Source of the DNA: JAFGMQ01 sp036733345
GTDB taxonomy: Bacteria > Desulfobacterota > DSM-4660 > Desulfatiglandales > Desulfatiglandaceae
Direction: 5' to 3'
Length of the DNA stretch: 64,000 bases
NCBI GenBank assembly: GCA_036733345.1
Contig: DAINAR010000001.1
Coordinates: 1-64,000 of the forward strand
Shown here: in pieces, positions 8,013 through 15,656 of the stretch
How positions within the stretch are numbered: position 1 is the first letter of the stretch
How the letters are laid out: every line of letters begins with the position of its first letter
Position numbers and translations under genes: made by a program
The notes under the pieces: model-generated
Seen by the model: the letters and a program-made list of their open reading frames with translations, nothing else
Databases searched by the model: none
Told to the model about the DNA's origin: nothing

Positions 8013-8852
8013 CTACGTTATTCTCTTCTTCTCTTTACCGCTCAAACCCTTAAAATTATCACCTGTCACCACTGGTTTGCCAGATCGTTTTTCAATGTCC
8101 CGGCGGGTGCTGCCCGCAACCACGCCGCCTTCCTGGGCATCCTTCTTCAGCGGCTCAATTCCCCGGGAATTCCGATCACGATGCAGCTTGGTGGTGGTTG
8201 CCTCGCCAAGCATGGTCAGAATCAGCTCAATATCTGTCATATGGTCTCGAAGGTTCTCCCGCGCCAATCCTTTCACTTTCTTGTATTCATCCACTTTCAA
8301 ATCAAAAGCACCCTGCATGATCTCGTTGGTCAGTATCGCATATTCCAGGCTGGTCCTGGCGCCACGATTTTTCCATTCGCCTGTCAAATCCTGGCGGACG
8401 GCAATCCCGCGCATCCGCTTGTCAATCCACTCTTTCGGATACCCTTTTTTCTCATACAGATCCTGCATCCGTTCCATGGAAAGTTCGGGGTTTTCGATCT
8501 CCTCAAGCCGCTCATAACCTACCCGGGCCAGCCATTGTTTGAACGGTTCAACCTTTGGCGAGGGAATTGACTGGATGATACGGAACATGGTTTCAGTGTT
8601 GGCGCAATCGGTGGCGTAATATTTCCCATCAGCAGCAGCAAATTTCAGTTGTACGATTTTATCGTACAACTCGGAATAACCTTCTTTAGCCAGCTTACGC
8701 TTGAGATCGCTCCAATACCGTTTGGGTATGTTGCTTTCGGTAAGCACCTCTACAATATCAATTACAGAAAACCACCATTCGTCCAAATGCATGATTTTGC
8801 GAATATGTTTCCCTTCAAAAACCGCCACACGGATTAAATCGGATTTTGTCAT
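8013..8852 (-). CDS. BRO-N domain (phage antirepressor-like) protein
   Basis: The 279 residues begin with a BRO-N domain (about 1-115): VFEGKHIRKIMHLDEWWFSV, IDIVEVLTESNIPKRYWSDL, then a central ATDCANTETMFRIIQSIPSP. BRO-N domains are DNA-binding and common in phage antirepressors and DNA-damage-linked proteins. The C-terminal half (YERLEEIENPELSMERMQDL, then WIDKRMRGIAVRQDLTGEW) is typical of a widespread chromosomal branch of the family with no fixed function. The tail from about 235 is low in complexity and basic. AAGGAG precedes the ATG. It is flanked on both sides by spacer repeats and stands alone, so it may be a moved cassette. A regulatory or stress role is inferred. Confidence 0.8.
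   Translation of the reverse strand: MTKSDLIRVAVFEGKHIRKIMHLDEWWFSVIDIVEVLTESNIPKRYWSDLKRKLAKEGYSELYDKIVQLKFAAADGKYYATDCANTETMFRIIQSIPSPKVEPFKQWLARVGYERLEEIENPELSMERMQDLYEKKGYPKEWIDKRMRGIAVRQDLTGEWKNRGARTSLEYAILTNEIMQGAFDLKVDEYKKVKGLARENLRDHMTDIELILTMLGEATTTKLHRDRNSRGIEPLKKDAQEGGVVAGSTRRDIEKRSGKPVVTGDNFKGLSGKEKKRIT
8647..8671. repeat. Perfect 11-base inverted repeat inside the BRO-N gene
   Basis: AGTTGTACGAT and ATCGTACAACT are perfect reverse complements separated by TTT. They encode the YDKIVQL part of the protein (about residues 62-68). A palindrome this exact in a coding region may be an operator, for example autoregulatory, or chance within a conserved peptide. Confidence 0.5.
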
Positions 8853-9215
8853 GCGACATGCTCCTTTTCTGATGAAAGGGGATGTTCGTGCAGAGCGTGC
8901 ATAAAAATCCCCAGAAAATAGAACCGACTGCGGTTAAAGCTTCATTCTTCACTGGTGAAGTAAGGTTTAAGAACAAAAATCTTTATATTATCCCCAGTAT
9001 CATTAAAACTTAGAAAGAATAAGCCTTTTATTGAAGATTGGTCAAGGATATTCTTGATTATTATATTATTCTGCCTAAGGACGGACAGAGGACAGAAAGA
9101 CAGATGACGGAGAGACGGAGGACGGAAGAATAATGTAGCGGAGAAATGAAGAATCGGGGAGGAGGTTTAAAGTCTACTCCAACAAGATGTGAAATTACCT
9201 GATTAACTACCTAAT
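8853..9215. other. Spacer between BRO-N and Fic genes, no gene
   Basis: 363 bases that contain spacer repeat copy 2 (8962-9130). The part nearest 8853 should hold the BRO-N promoter. I see no open frame with coding character. Confidence 0.5.
8962..9130 (+). repeat. Island spacer repeat, copy 2 (divergent)
   Basis: This begins AAGGTTTAAGAAC like the run-up to copy 3 at 10328, has the ATTAAAACTTAGAAAGAATAA core and TTGGTCAAGG, and ends in purine-rich GACGGA/GACAGA units. It is more diverged than copies 1 and 3. Confidence 0.6.
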
Positions 9216-10283
9216 TCATTGGGTATTACCTAATTTCCAGCTCATAGTCTTACGCCACCGAGCACTTTGCCCTCGCCCCATGCATTCTACCCGGTCTTTC
9301 TCCCGCAGATTTTTTAATACCCGTCTAATCATGTCCAAACTAACATTCGGGCACTGATCTCGAAGCTCTGCTATGTGGAAAGGGCCGGGAGCCTTATCAA
9401 TCGCCCGAAGAACAAGATAAGTCTTTTCTCCCCTCGGGCTTTGAAGGCGGCCAAGACGTTCCTCGAATTCCTTGTATGCCATTCTAATAATGGAAAGTAT
9501 GTAGTTGATATAAGGCCATGGATCGTGCTTTCCTTCGTGCCAACCTTTGGAGCTTTGCTCCAGGGTTTCATAATAACGTTCCTTGTTCTGCTCAATGAGA
9601 CGCTCCAAGCTGATATATCGTCCGACCTCGAACCCCAGATGGTAGCATTGCAGGAGCATCAGGAGCCGGGATACCCGGCCATTTCCATCACGAAAAGGAT
9701 GTATGCACAGAAAATCGAGATTGAATGCAGCCAGAAGAACAGGGAGCGGGACTTTATGCTCCTTGATGGCATCATCGTAAAGCTCTACCAATTCTTTAAT
9801 GAAGACTGGCGTGTCCTTTGCCGAAACCGTTTTGAAGCGGATTCGCGATCTTCCATCAGGGAACTTTTCAATTATGTCACCGTCTTTTTCCTTGTATTTC
9901 CCGGCATCCCAGATCTCTCCTCGTGTCATATGATGCAGTTTTAAAATGTTTTCTTCGGACAAGGCAAGTCCTGTACCCTTCTCGTGAATCCATGTCAGGG
10001 CTTGCCGATATCCCCGGACTTCTTCTTCATCCCTGTCCCGTAGAAGCGGATTGCCAAGGACAATGGTTGCGATTCTGGATTGATCTACTTCCACACCTTC
10101 GATCCGGTTGGACGATAAAGCGCTTTCAATAAGTGCATGTTCGCGAAGAGACTTTAATCGCTGTGGGGATTGCCGACTAAACAATTCCTGTTTTCCCCTC
10201 GATTCTCCGAGGTCTGAGAGATACCAGGAAGTAGCAGCAGGAACAGATTCGAACTTGTGTGAAAAAATCCGCAGGGTCATCAT
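9216..10283 (-). CDS. Fic family AMP-transferase, class II (N-terminal inhibitory helix)
   Basis: Fic proteins attach AMP, or a related group, to hydroxyls of target proteins. The catalytic loop is complete: HPFRDGNGRVSR at 195-206, with H195 as base and the GNGR nucleotide-binding turn. The inhibitory motif S58-N-R-I-E62-G63, form (S/T)xxxE(G/N), is also complete and places this in class II, where the helix is part of the same chain. Residues from about 300 (PFHIAELRDQCPNVSLDMIR) form a winged-helix DNA-binding domain. Length 355 is typical. No antitoxin-like partner adjoins it, as expected for self-inhibited class II. It sits between spacer repeats copies 2 and 3. Confidence 0.9.
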   Translation of the reverse strand: MMTLRIFSHKFESVPAATSWYLSDLGESRGKQELFSRQSPQRLKSLREHALIESALSSNRIEGVEVDQSRIATIVLGNPLLRDRDEEEVRGYRQALTWIHEKGTGLALSEENILKLHHMTRGEIWDAGKYKEKDGDIIEKFPDGRSRIRFKTVSAKDTPVFIKELVELYDDAIKEHKVPLPVLLAAFNLDFLCIHPFRDGNGRVSRLLMLLQCYHLGFEVGRYISLERLIEQNKERYYETLEQSSKGWHEGKHDPWPYINYILSIIRMAYKEFEERLGRLQSPRGEKTYLVLRAIDKAPGPFHIAELRDQCPNVSLDMIRRVLKNLREKDRVECMGRGQSARWRKTMSWKLGNTQ

Positions 10284-10370
10284 GATTCTTTACCTCTGGG
10301 TGAGCCTTGCAATTTTTCATTGTTGCAGCAAGGTTTAAGAACAGAAACTTTTATATTCAGTGTTATTGAA

Positions 10371-10450
10371 ACTAAGGAAGAATAATCTTATTTTTGCGTA
10401 TTGGTCAAGGCTTTTGATGACAGATGACGGAAAGGCAGAGGACAGAAGAC
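10371..10450 (+). repeat. Island spacer repeat, copy 3
   Basis: Nearly identical to copy 1 (7766-7845) across the core. It carries the same purine-rich extension and ends only 20 bases before the stop of the AI-2E permease gene. Confidence 0.75.
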
Positions 10451-10469
10451 GGAGGCCGGGAAGGGGATT

Positions 10470-11606
10470 TTACACCATTTCCGTGATATACTTCTTTTTA
10501 AGCAGTCTCCAGAAGACAACTGCAAAGGCGGTCAGAGGAATAGCAAGCATCATGCCCAGGATTCCGCCCAGTGCGACCCCCCAGAAAAAGACAGCAAAGA
10601 TTATGAGCGCCGGGTGAAGACCGGTACGGTTGCCCATAATCCTCGGGGTAAGGATATAGCCTTCTATTACCTGTACTGCGCTGAAGACTGTAAGTACCAG
10701 CACAAGCCTTAACATTCCTCCACCATCGCCTAAATAGGCCAGAGGCAAAGCAATTCCGAGACCCATGATGCTCCCAAGATAGGGTACGATGTTTAGAATA
10801 CCCAGCATCATACCAATGACACTGCCATAGGGAAGGCCGACCAGGACAAAACCGACAGCAAAAAGCACACCCTGGGCCAGGGCTATGATGATCTGACCGC
10901 GAAAGAAAGTAAGCAGGATGCTGATAAACTGATCAAAAAGATATATAACATCTTCCCTGGTACCCTTTTTCAGGAAAGGCAGGAATTCACCGATCTGACT
11001 GGCCTGGAAGGGTTTTGCCATGAGAAAGAAGGCAAGATAGACAGGGAGTACCACCCATGCAAAAAGGCCTGCCGCGGACTGAAACATCTGAAAAACAGAC
11101 TGAGACATCCGCTTGCCAAGAGCCTTGAGCCAGCCGGCAACCATTTCCCCGTGATCCTGTACCAGACTGCCTAATTCGTTCATCAGACCGTACTTTTTAA
11201 GCAGTGCTACACCCTGCTGCATGTGAGAACGGCCCGCCTCCTGAAGAGCACTGATCATGGACGACAGGTCGTCAAACAGCTGGAGAAGCTGATTGAAGGC
11301 AAATGCGCCTGCAAACCAGATAAATGCTGCCAGAGGAACCAGTGCGGAGAGAAAAAATAAAATCAGAGCAGCCGCCTGTGATCCATGGCAGAGCTTAAGG
11401 AGCAGGTTGTAGTATGGGCGCAGTAACATGGTAAGGATGCCTGCCACCACAGGAGGCAGCAGTACATTCCTGAAAGTGCCGACAAAGGCAGTAAGACCCC
11501 ACAGGATTGCAGCAAAAACCAGCAAAAGCACCAGCACTGCGCCGAGCGTCATCGCAGCGGCAACGGTGGTGCGCTGCCTTGGTCCAAGATTGAGTTCTTT
11601 AAACAT
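10470..11606 (-). CDS. AI-2E family (PerM/UPF0118) membrane permease
   Basis: This 378-residue protein has about eight hydrophobic segments in the family's order: an N-terminal pair (VLVLLLVFAAILWGL; NVLLPPVVAGILTMLLRPYY), a long polar middle (about 110-185), then VVLPVYLAFFLMAKPF, the GLPYGSVIGMMLGILNIVPYLG signature (about 265-285) and a C-terminal ALIIFAVFFWGVALGGILGMM block. Members export small molecules or ions; the AI-2 role applies to few of them. GGGAG precedes the ATG. It is a single gene bounded by spacer repeats on both sides, so it may belong to the same modular stretch as BRO-N and Fic. Its substrate cannot be told from the sequence. Confidence 0.9.
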   Translation of the reverse strand: MFKELNLGPRQRTTVAAAMTLGAVLVLLLVFAAILWGLTAFVGTFRNVLLPPVVAGILTMLLRPYYNLLLKLCHGSQAAALILFFLSALVPLAAFIWFAGAFAFNQLLQLFDDLSSMISALQEAGRSHMQQGVALLKKYGLMNELGSLVQDHGEMVAGWLKALGKRMSQSVFQMFQSAAGLFAWVVLPVYLAFFLMAKPFQASQIGEFLPFLKKGTREDVIYLFDQFISILLTFFRGQIIIALAQGVLFAVGFVLVGLPYGSVIGMMLGILNIVPYLGSIMGLGIALPLAYLGDGGGMLRLVLVLTVFSAVQVIEGYILTPRIMGNRTGLHPALIIFAVFFWGVALGGILGMMLAIPLTAFAVVFWRLLKKKYITEMV

Positions 11607-11728
11607 AAGGTCTCCCTGGCCTATTTGCCGTCAAATCAAAAAAAGGTAAACGCCCTTTTTATTCAGCATTTCAGTTTTTATGGGTTAAGAAGTCTCAAAA
11701 AAAGTATTTTTCGATATTATTCCAGGGT

Positions 11729-11773
11729 TATTAAAACTAAGGAATAATAATCTATTTTTTGCATATTAGTCAA
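11729..11773 (+). repeat. Island spacer repeat, copy 4 (short)
   Basis: Shares the AAACTAAGGAATAATAATCT and TATTAGTCAA elements with copies 1 and 3 but lacks the purine-rich extension. It marks the right edge of the accessory stretch, upstream of the ATP synthase promoter. Confidence 0.6.
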
Positions 11774-11825
11774 CACAAATGAGCTGCCGACAGTTAATTA
11801 GAGTATCTTTTTATTCGCTTTATGC

Positions 11826-11854
11826 TTGACATCTACAAGCGGTTAATTTATCTG
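11826..11854 (+). promoter_or_regulatory. Candidate sigma-70 promoter of the Fo operon
   Basis: TTGACA at 11826-11831, a 17-base spacer, and TATCTG at 11849-11854. The position, about 85 bases ahead of the first Fo gene, fits the operon promoter. It is the only good -35 match in the 330-base spacer between the permease and the Fo genes. Confidence 0.4.
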
Positions 11855-11937
11855 TAGTGACTGCAAACAGTTCAATACCAGGTTTTATTCTGAAATCAAA
11901 CAAGTGATTTCGGATACGAATTGCAGCATAAGGCTCC

Positions 11938-12237
11938 TTGCCTGTAAATATACGGTTTCCAAATTTGACGCTTTTCGATTTTAATAAAAATAAATCCTGG
12001 ATTGACAATATTGCTCTCGTTTCTCAGGTAGGTCTGACGATGGCAGGGTCAATAGTTTTTTGTCTTGCTATCGGGTATTTTCTGGATAAGTGGCTTGGAA
12101 TAAGAGGTTTATTTTCAATCATTTTTATTTTGCTGGGAATTGCAGGGGGAGGATATACTGCCTACCGACAGATTGAAAAGGTGGTTGACATAAAAGGCAA
12201 AGGCCCCTCTTATAAAAAGAAAAATGGAAGAAGTTAA
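11938..12237 (+). CDS. AtpZ/AtpI-type Fo accessory protein
   Basis: A small protein (99 residues from the TTG at 11938) with two transmembrane segments: about 27-50 (ALVSQVGLTMAGSIVFCLAI) then LDKWLG, and about 58-78 (FSIIFILLGIAGGGYTAYRQ). This is the AtpZ pattern: SQ(V/I)GLTM, GYFLDKWLG, G.AGG.Y. AtpZ forms a complex with AtpI and is linked to ion homeostasis and assembly of the ATP synthase rotor. The start is unsure. No ATG is available, and a TTG at 11965 is an alternative. It overlaps atpI by 14 bases, which fits co-translation. Confidence 0.8.
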   Translation: MPVNIRFPNLTLFDFNKNKSWIDNIALVSQVGLTMAGSIVFCLAIGYFLDKWLGIRGLFSIIFILLGIAGGGYTAYRQIEKVVDIKGKGPSYKKKNGRS

Positions 12238-12607
12238 AAGCCTGCAAAAAAAATATTGCTCTCAGACCATGATGATGTCCATCTGCGTGGCTTTCTTTTT
12301 TATTCTGCTGGGGCATAAACCTATCGCCAAAGGCTTTCTGCTGGCTTCCATATTCAGTGTTATTAATTTTGTGGTGATGGCCCAGTTAAGCCCCAAACAA
12401 TTGAATAAAACCAGGCTCAAGGCCAATTCCGTGGCCATACTTTCTATTATTTTGAGATATGCAATAATGGCAATTCCGCTTATTATAGCCGTTAAAATGT
12501 CTTCACTTGACTTCATTGCGGCTGCTGCAGGCCTTTTTGCCGTTCAGTTTGTTATTATCCTGGATCAAGTTATACTTAAACGTTTTACCCTGATGCGCAA
12601 GGTGTAA
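12224..12607 (+). CDS. atpI: ATP synthase subunit I (AtpI)
   Basis: 127 residues with four predicted membrane helices: about 15-30, 35-53, 65-85 (ILSIILRYAIMAIPLIIAVK) and 92-115. This is the usual architecture of AtpI, which acts as chaperone in c-ring assembly. The gene lies between the AtpZ-type gene and atpB in the standard order. The assignment rests on topology and position, since AtpI sequences vary widely. Confidence 0.8.
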   Translation: MEEVKSLQKKYCSQTMMMSICVAFFFILLGHKPIAKGFLLASIFSVINFVVMAQLSPKQLNKTRLKANSVAILSIILRYAIMAIPLIIAVKMSSLDFIAAAAGLFAVQFVIILDQVILKRFTLMRKV

Positions 12608-12622
12608 TTAAGGTTTCTGATT

Positions 12623-13297
12623 ATGGAAGACTTGACTAATATTCCTCAATTTACAATAAATTTATTTGGCATTAATCTGGTATTCAATACAGAGACGCTG
12701 ATCATGACCTGGATTGTGATGCTTTTGCTGATCCTGTTCGGGTTTCTGGCGACAAGAAAGATTTCCTTTATTCCAAATCCTTTCCAGGTAGTTGCCGAAT
12801 TATTTGTACAGACCTTTTATGATCTTACAAAGGATGCCCTGGATGAAAAAATGGTCAAAAAGTATTTTCCGCTCATCTGCAGTCTTTTCATGTTTCTGTT
12901 ATTAAGTAACTGGCTGGGAATTTTACCCAAGCTTTCAGAGCCGACGAAAGACCTTAACACTACACTTGGCCTGGGGGTAATGGGCTTTTTCATAGCCCAT
13001 CATGCGGGAATCAAAAAAAAGGGCTTCAAGGTTTATGCCAAGGCATATTTTGAGCCCATCTTTTTTATGGCCCCTTTGAACATAATCGGGGAACTGGCCA
13101 AGGTGGTTTCCATATCCTTTCGTTTGTATGGAAATATACTGGGTGGTGCAATTATTATCCTGGTCGTCTCGCATCTGATCTATAGTCTGGTTCTACCTCC
13201 TTTCCTGATCCTTTTTTTCAGTCTTTTTATAGGGACGATTCAGGCCTTTGTTTTTACGATGTTAACACTTGTCTATATTTCGGTTCAGGTTAAGTAA
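12623..13297 (+). CDS. atpB: ATP synthase Fo subunit a (AtpB)
   Basis: Subunit a forms the ion half-channels beside the rotor ring. This 224-residue protein has the family blocks LLSNWLGILP (92-102), the TKDLNTTLGLG stretch (108-118), PLNIIGELAKVVSISFR (151-167) and GTIQAFVFTMLTLVYI (204-219). The essential arginine is R167 in FRLYGN. The E. coli Glu that follows in GNMYAGE is Ala here (GNILGGA), as in many non-enterobacterial proteins. The last helix keeps Q207. The next gene, a rotor subunit, starts only 3 bases after the stop, so the genes are tightly coupled. Confidence 0.95.
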   Translation: MEDLTNIPQFTINLFGINLVFNTETLIMTWIVMLLLILFGFLATRKISFIPNPFQVVAELFVQTFYDLTKDALDEKMVKKYFPLICSLFMFLLLSNWLGILPKLSEPTKDLNTTLGLGVMGFFIAHHAGIKKKGFKVYAKAYFEPIFFMAPLNIIGELAKVVSISFRLYGNILGGAIIILVVSHLIYSLVLPPFLILFFSLFIGTIQAFVFTMLTLVYISVQVK

Positions 13298-13299
13298 TT

Positions 13300-14274
13300 A
13301 TGCTTTCAAATATCGTTACAATTACCAATTTGGCATCATATGCGGGAGCCGGCTTGTGCATAGGTCTGGGTGCCATAGGGGCTGCCCTTGGCGAGGGCTA
13401 TACTGCCGGATTAGCCAATCATGCCATTTCTCAAAAAAGTAAAAAATCGGGTGACATAATTAAAAACATGCTTGTAGGCCAAGCCATAGCAGAAACTGCA
13501 GCTATATTTGCCCTGGTGATTGCGATTCTACTGCTTTTTGTGAAAATGCCTTCTACCTCTATCCTGAAGGCTGCAGCACTTTTTGGCGCTGGCATATGCA
13601 TGGGTTTCGGTGCAATAGGCTCAGGGGTTGGCTCTGGTTTTCCGGGCGGTGAGGCATGCCTCGGAATTGCAAGGCAGCCGGTCATGGCCGGGCGTCTTAC
13701 CACCAATATGCTGATTGGATCAGCAGTATGTCAGACACCTGCCATCTTTTCAATGGTTGTTGCCCTGATGCTTATGTTCATGGATTTCAGTAAAATGCCC
13801 GTGAGTCCAACATGGGCAGCACTGATTGGGGCAGGTATAAGTACCGGGCTGGCGGCAATTGGATCCGGGTTTGGGGGAGGTAAGGCAGCAGGGGCCAGTT
13901 GCGAAGGTATTGCAAGGCAACCTGAATCAATTGCTCAGGTTACTACCACTATGTTAGTGGGTCAGGCCGTTTCTCAAACCCCTGCAATTTTTGGCCTGCT
14001 GGTGAGCTTCATTTTGATGTTCAAAACGTTTCCTGAGGCTGTCGCTCTTAATGCATCTATGGCCCTGCTTGGTGCGGGGATCTGTATGGGGTTCGGAGGG
14101 GTTGGCCCGGGAATTGGAAATGGGTTGACTGCAGAAAGCGCAGTAAGATGGGTTTCAAGGAATATGAGGGCTACAGGGGAGTTGACGCGGATCATGCTCG
14201 TAGGTCAGGCTGTTTCTCAGTCTACTGCAATCTACGCTATGGTCATAAGCCTTGTGCTTATTTTTGTAGTCTGA
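13300..14274 (+). CDS. Four-hairpin fused ATP synthase c subunit with a single carboxylate site
   Basis: The 324 residues are four c-subunit hairpins in tandem, eight membrane helices in all, each with the GAGI-x-GxGAIG-type first helix and a MLVGQAV-type second helix. Only hairpin 1 has a carboxylate at the ion site: E65 (AIAET), with E32 in its first helix (GEGY). At the same position hairpins 2, 3 and 4 have Q145, Q226 and Q307 (CQTPAIF, SQTPAIF, SQSTAIY), and their first-helix partners are S112, G193 and N274. The chain therefore contributes one ion site for four hairpins. It ends at a normal stop with no frameshift. Fused bacterial c subunits with a lost site are known from the Acetobacterium woodii Na+ rotor (two hairpins). 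Four hairpins resemble neither that nor the usual single form. Confidence 0.93.
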   Translation: MLSNIVTITNLASYAGAGLCIGLGAIGAALGEGYTAGLANHAISQKSKKSGDIIKNMLVGQAIAETAAIFALVIAILLLFVKMPSTSILKAAALFGAGICMGFGAIGSGVGSGFPGGEACLGIARQPVMAGRLTTNMLIGSAVCQTPAIFSMVVALMLMFMDFSKMPVSPTWAALIGAGISTGLAAIGSGFGGGKAAGASCEGIARQPESIAQVTTTMLVGQAVSQTPAIFGLLVSFILMFKTFPEAVALNASMALLGAGICMGFGGVGPGIGNGLTAESAVRWVSRNMRATGELTRIMLVGQAVSQSTAIYAMVISLVLIFVV

Positions 14275-14351
14275 TTTTCTGAATTCCCAGGCTGTTTTTG
14301 GTAAATTTTAATATTTTTAATAAATATGTAAACAGAAAATAGGGGGAAGTA

Positions 14352-14600
14352 ATGGCAATTGAAGGTGTTGAGATAATTAAGGCAGCAGCCTTTTTAGGGG
14401 CAGGAATAGCAATGGGTTTAGGTGCCATAGGGCCTGGTGTCGGTGAAGGTTATGTTGGTGGTAAGGCATGTGAGGCAATAGGCCGGAGACCTGAAGAGGC
14501 TGGTCTTCTTACCAGAACCATGCTTGTAGGACAGGCCGTTTCTGAATCAACTGGTATATATTCCTTAGTGGTGGCCTTATTACTTTTATTTGTTGTTTAA
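14352..14600 (+). CDS. atpE: ATP synthase c subunit, Na+-type with two carboxylates
   Basis: A normal 82-residue rotor hairpin that should make up the bulk of the ring. Numbering happens to match Ilyobacter tartaricus c exactly: V63, E65, S66, T67 and Y70 of the Na+ site are all present (AVSESTGIY). At position 32, where Ilyobacter has Gln, there is Glu (GVGEGY). A second carboxylate at 32 matches the two-carboxylate motif described for Fusobacterium nucleatum. AGGGGGAAG precedes the ATG, the strongest ribosome site of this operon, as expected for a subunit needed in many copies. It follows the fused rotor gene after a 77-base gap that is AT-rich and may be a translation or mRNA-processing spacer. 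Na+ coupling is inferred. Confidence 0.95.
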   Translation: MAIEGVEIIKAAAFLGAGIAMGLGAIGPGVGEGYVGGKACEAIGRRPEEAGLLTRTMLVGQAVSESTGIYSLVVALLLLFVV

Positions 14601-14625
14601 TTGAGTAAAAAGGTGGTTCTGGCTT

Positions 14626-15057
14626 ATGATAAGCATTAATGCAACCCTGATTCTGCAGGTGGTTCAGTTTGTTATCTTCGTCTTTATCTTAAACCGCCTG
14701 ATGCTTCGTCCTGTATTGAAAATTCTCAGGGACAGATCGGAGCATGTTAATAAAATAGGGAACGAAATCAAAGAGTTTGAGCATAAATTTGATGATCTGA
14801 TTGCTGAATATGCCTCTACAGAAAACGAGGCGAGAAAAAAGGCAATGGAAGAGAGAAATACGCTCAAAACAGAGGCGATGGCAAAAGCGAACGAGCTTTT
14901 TAATAATACAAAAGATGAAATATCATCAATAAGGGATGACCTGGATAAAGAAATCAAGAAGCAGATAGAAAAAATCAGGCCGTCTTTAAAAAGAGAAGCT
15001 GATAATATTGTTGACGAGATAACTGAAAAGATCGTTGGCAGGAGGATAGCAGCTTGA
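14626..15057 (+). CDS. atpF: ATP synthase Fo subunit b' (stalk)
   Basis: 143 residues: one N-terminal membrane helix (about 5-23, LILQVVQFVIFVFILNRLM), then RPVLKIL and a long charged coiled coil (about 30-135). This is the peripheral-stalk b or b' layout. With the next gene it forms a pair of different b subunits, as in photosynthetic bacteria and many Desulfobacterota. It overlaps the next gene by 4 bases (TTGA), so translation is coupled. Confidence 0.88.
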   Translation: MISINATLILQVVQFVIFVFILNRLMLRPVLKILRDRSEHVNKIGNEIKEFEHKFDDLIAEYASTENEARKKAMEERNTLKTEAMAKANELFNNTKDEISSIRDDLDKEIKKQIEKIRPSLKREADNIVDEITEKIVGRRIAA

Positions 15058-15656
15058 GTCTAATTTCAAAAAAAACAGTCTTTTTGTGCATTGTAATCTG
15101 TTTTATATGTTTATGCGGTGATGTATTTGCCGATGAGGAGGGGATAAGCCAGGGACGCAAGATCTGGGACAATATCCTTTTATTCTTTAATTTCGCTATC
15201 CTTGTGGTTCTTTTCATTAAATTTGCAAGAAAGCCGCTTATGAATTTCCTCTTTGGAGAAAGAAAGAAAATAAAGGAGAAGCTTGATTCTCTTAATTCCA
15301 AGTTGCAAACTGCCAAGTCCACAATTGATGCCGAGAATGAAAAATTTAAAAACATTGACAAGTATCTGAATGAAATGAGGGAAAGTATCCTTCAGATTGG
15401 AAAAGAGGAAAAAGAAAAGATTATCGCTGAAGCTCATATCACCGCTGAGCAAATGCTTGAGAACGCAAAAATGGAATCAGAGTACAGATTGATCGCAGCG
15501 AAAAAGGCGTTAAATAATGAAATAGCAGATATAGCTGTATCAGTTGCAGAAGAAAGGTTGATTAAAGCTATATCTAATGAAGATAATGATAAAGTGATTA
15601 ATAATTTCATAGAAAGTTTAAGTGAAAACAAAAAATACTTCACATTATCCGAGTAA
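15054..15656 (+). CDS. atpF: ATP synthase Fo subunit b with N-terminal signal-like segment
   Basis: 200 residues starting at TTG. A hydrophobic leader (TVFLCIVICFICLCGDVFA, about 8-26) ending in a cleavage-like VFA-D site is followed by a short polar loop and a second membrane helix (about 41-58, ILLFFNFAILVVLFIKF), RKPLMNFLF, and a coiled coil to the C-terminus. A cleavable leader before the b helix is typical for the longer of the two b proteins in this group of bacteria. The gene is the last of the Fo operon. The expected atpH-A-G-D-C genes do not follow. The next gene is on the other strand. Confidence 0.9.
   Translation: MSLISKKTVFLCIVICFICLCGDVFADEEGISQGRKIWDNILLFFNFAILVVLFIKFARKPLMNFLFGERKKIKEKLDSLNSKLQTAKSTIDAENEKFKNIDKYLNEMRESILQIGKEEKEKIIAEAHITAEQMLENAKMESEYRLIAAKKALNNEIADIAVSVAEERLIKAISNEDNDKVINNFIESLSENKKYFTLSE

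Noticed and set aside
7766..11773. Integron cassette array
   Set aside because: The repeats lack the GTTRRRY core and folded attC symmetry, and no integrase gene is present.
11820..12008. Minus-strand open frame over the Fo promoter region
   Set aside because: It overlaps the promoter and first Fo gene, with no recognisable sequence and no ribosome site.
11938..15656. N-ATPase (Na+-translocating F-type with atpQ/atpR)
   Set aside because: The gene order and accessory genes differ; no atpR, atpQ or F1 genes are present.
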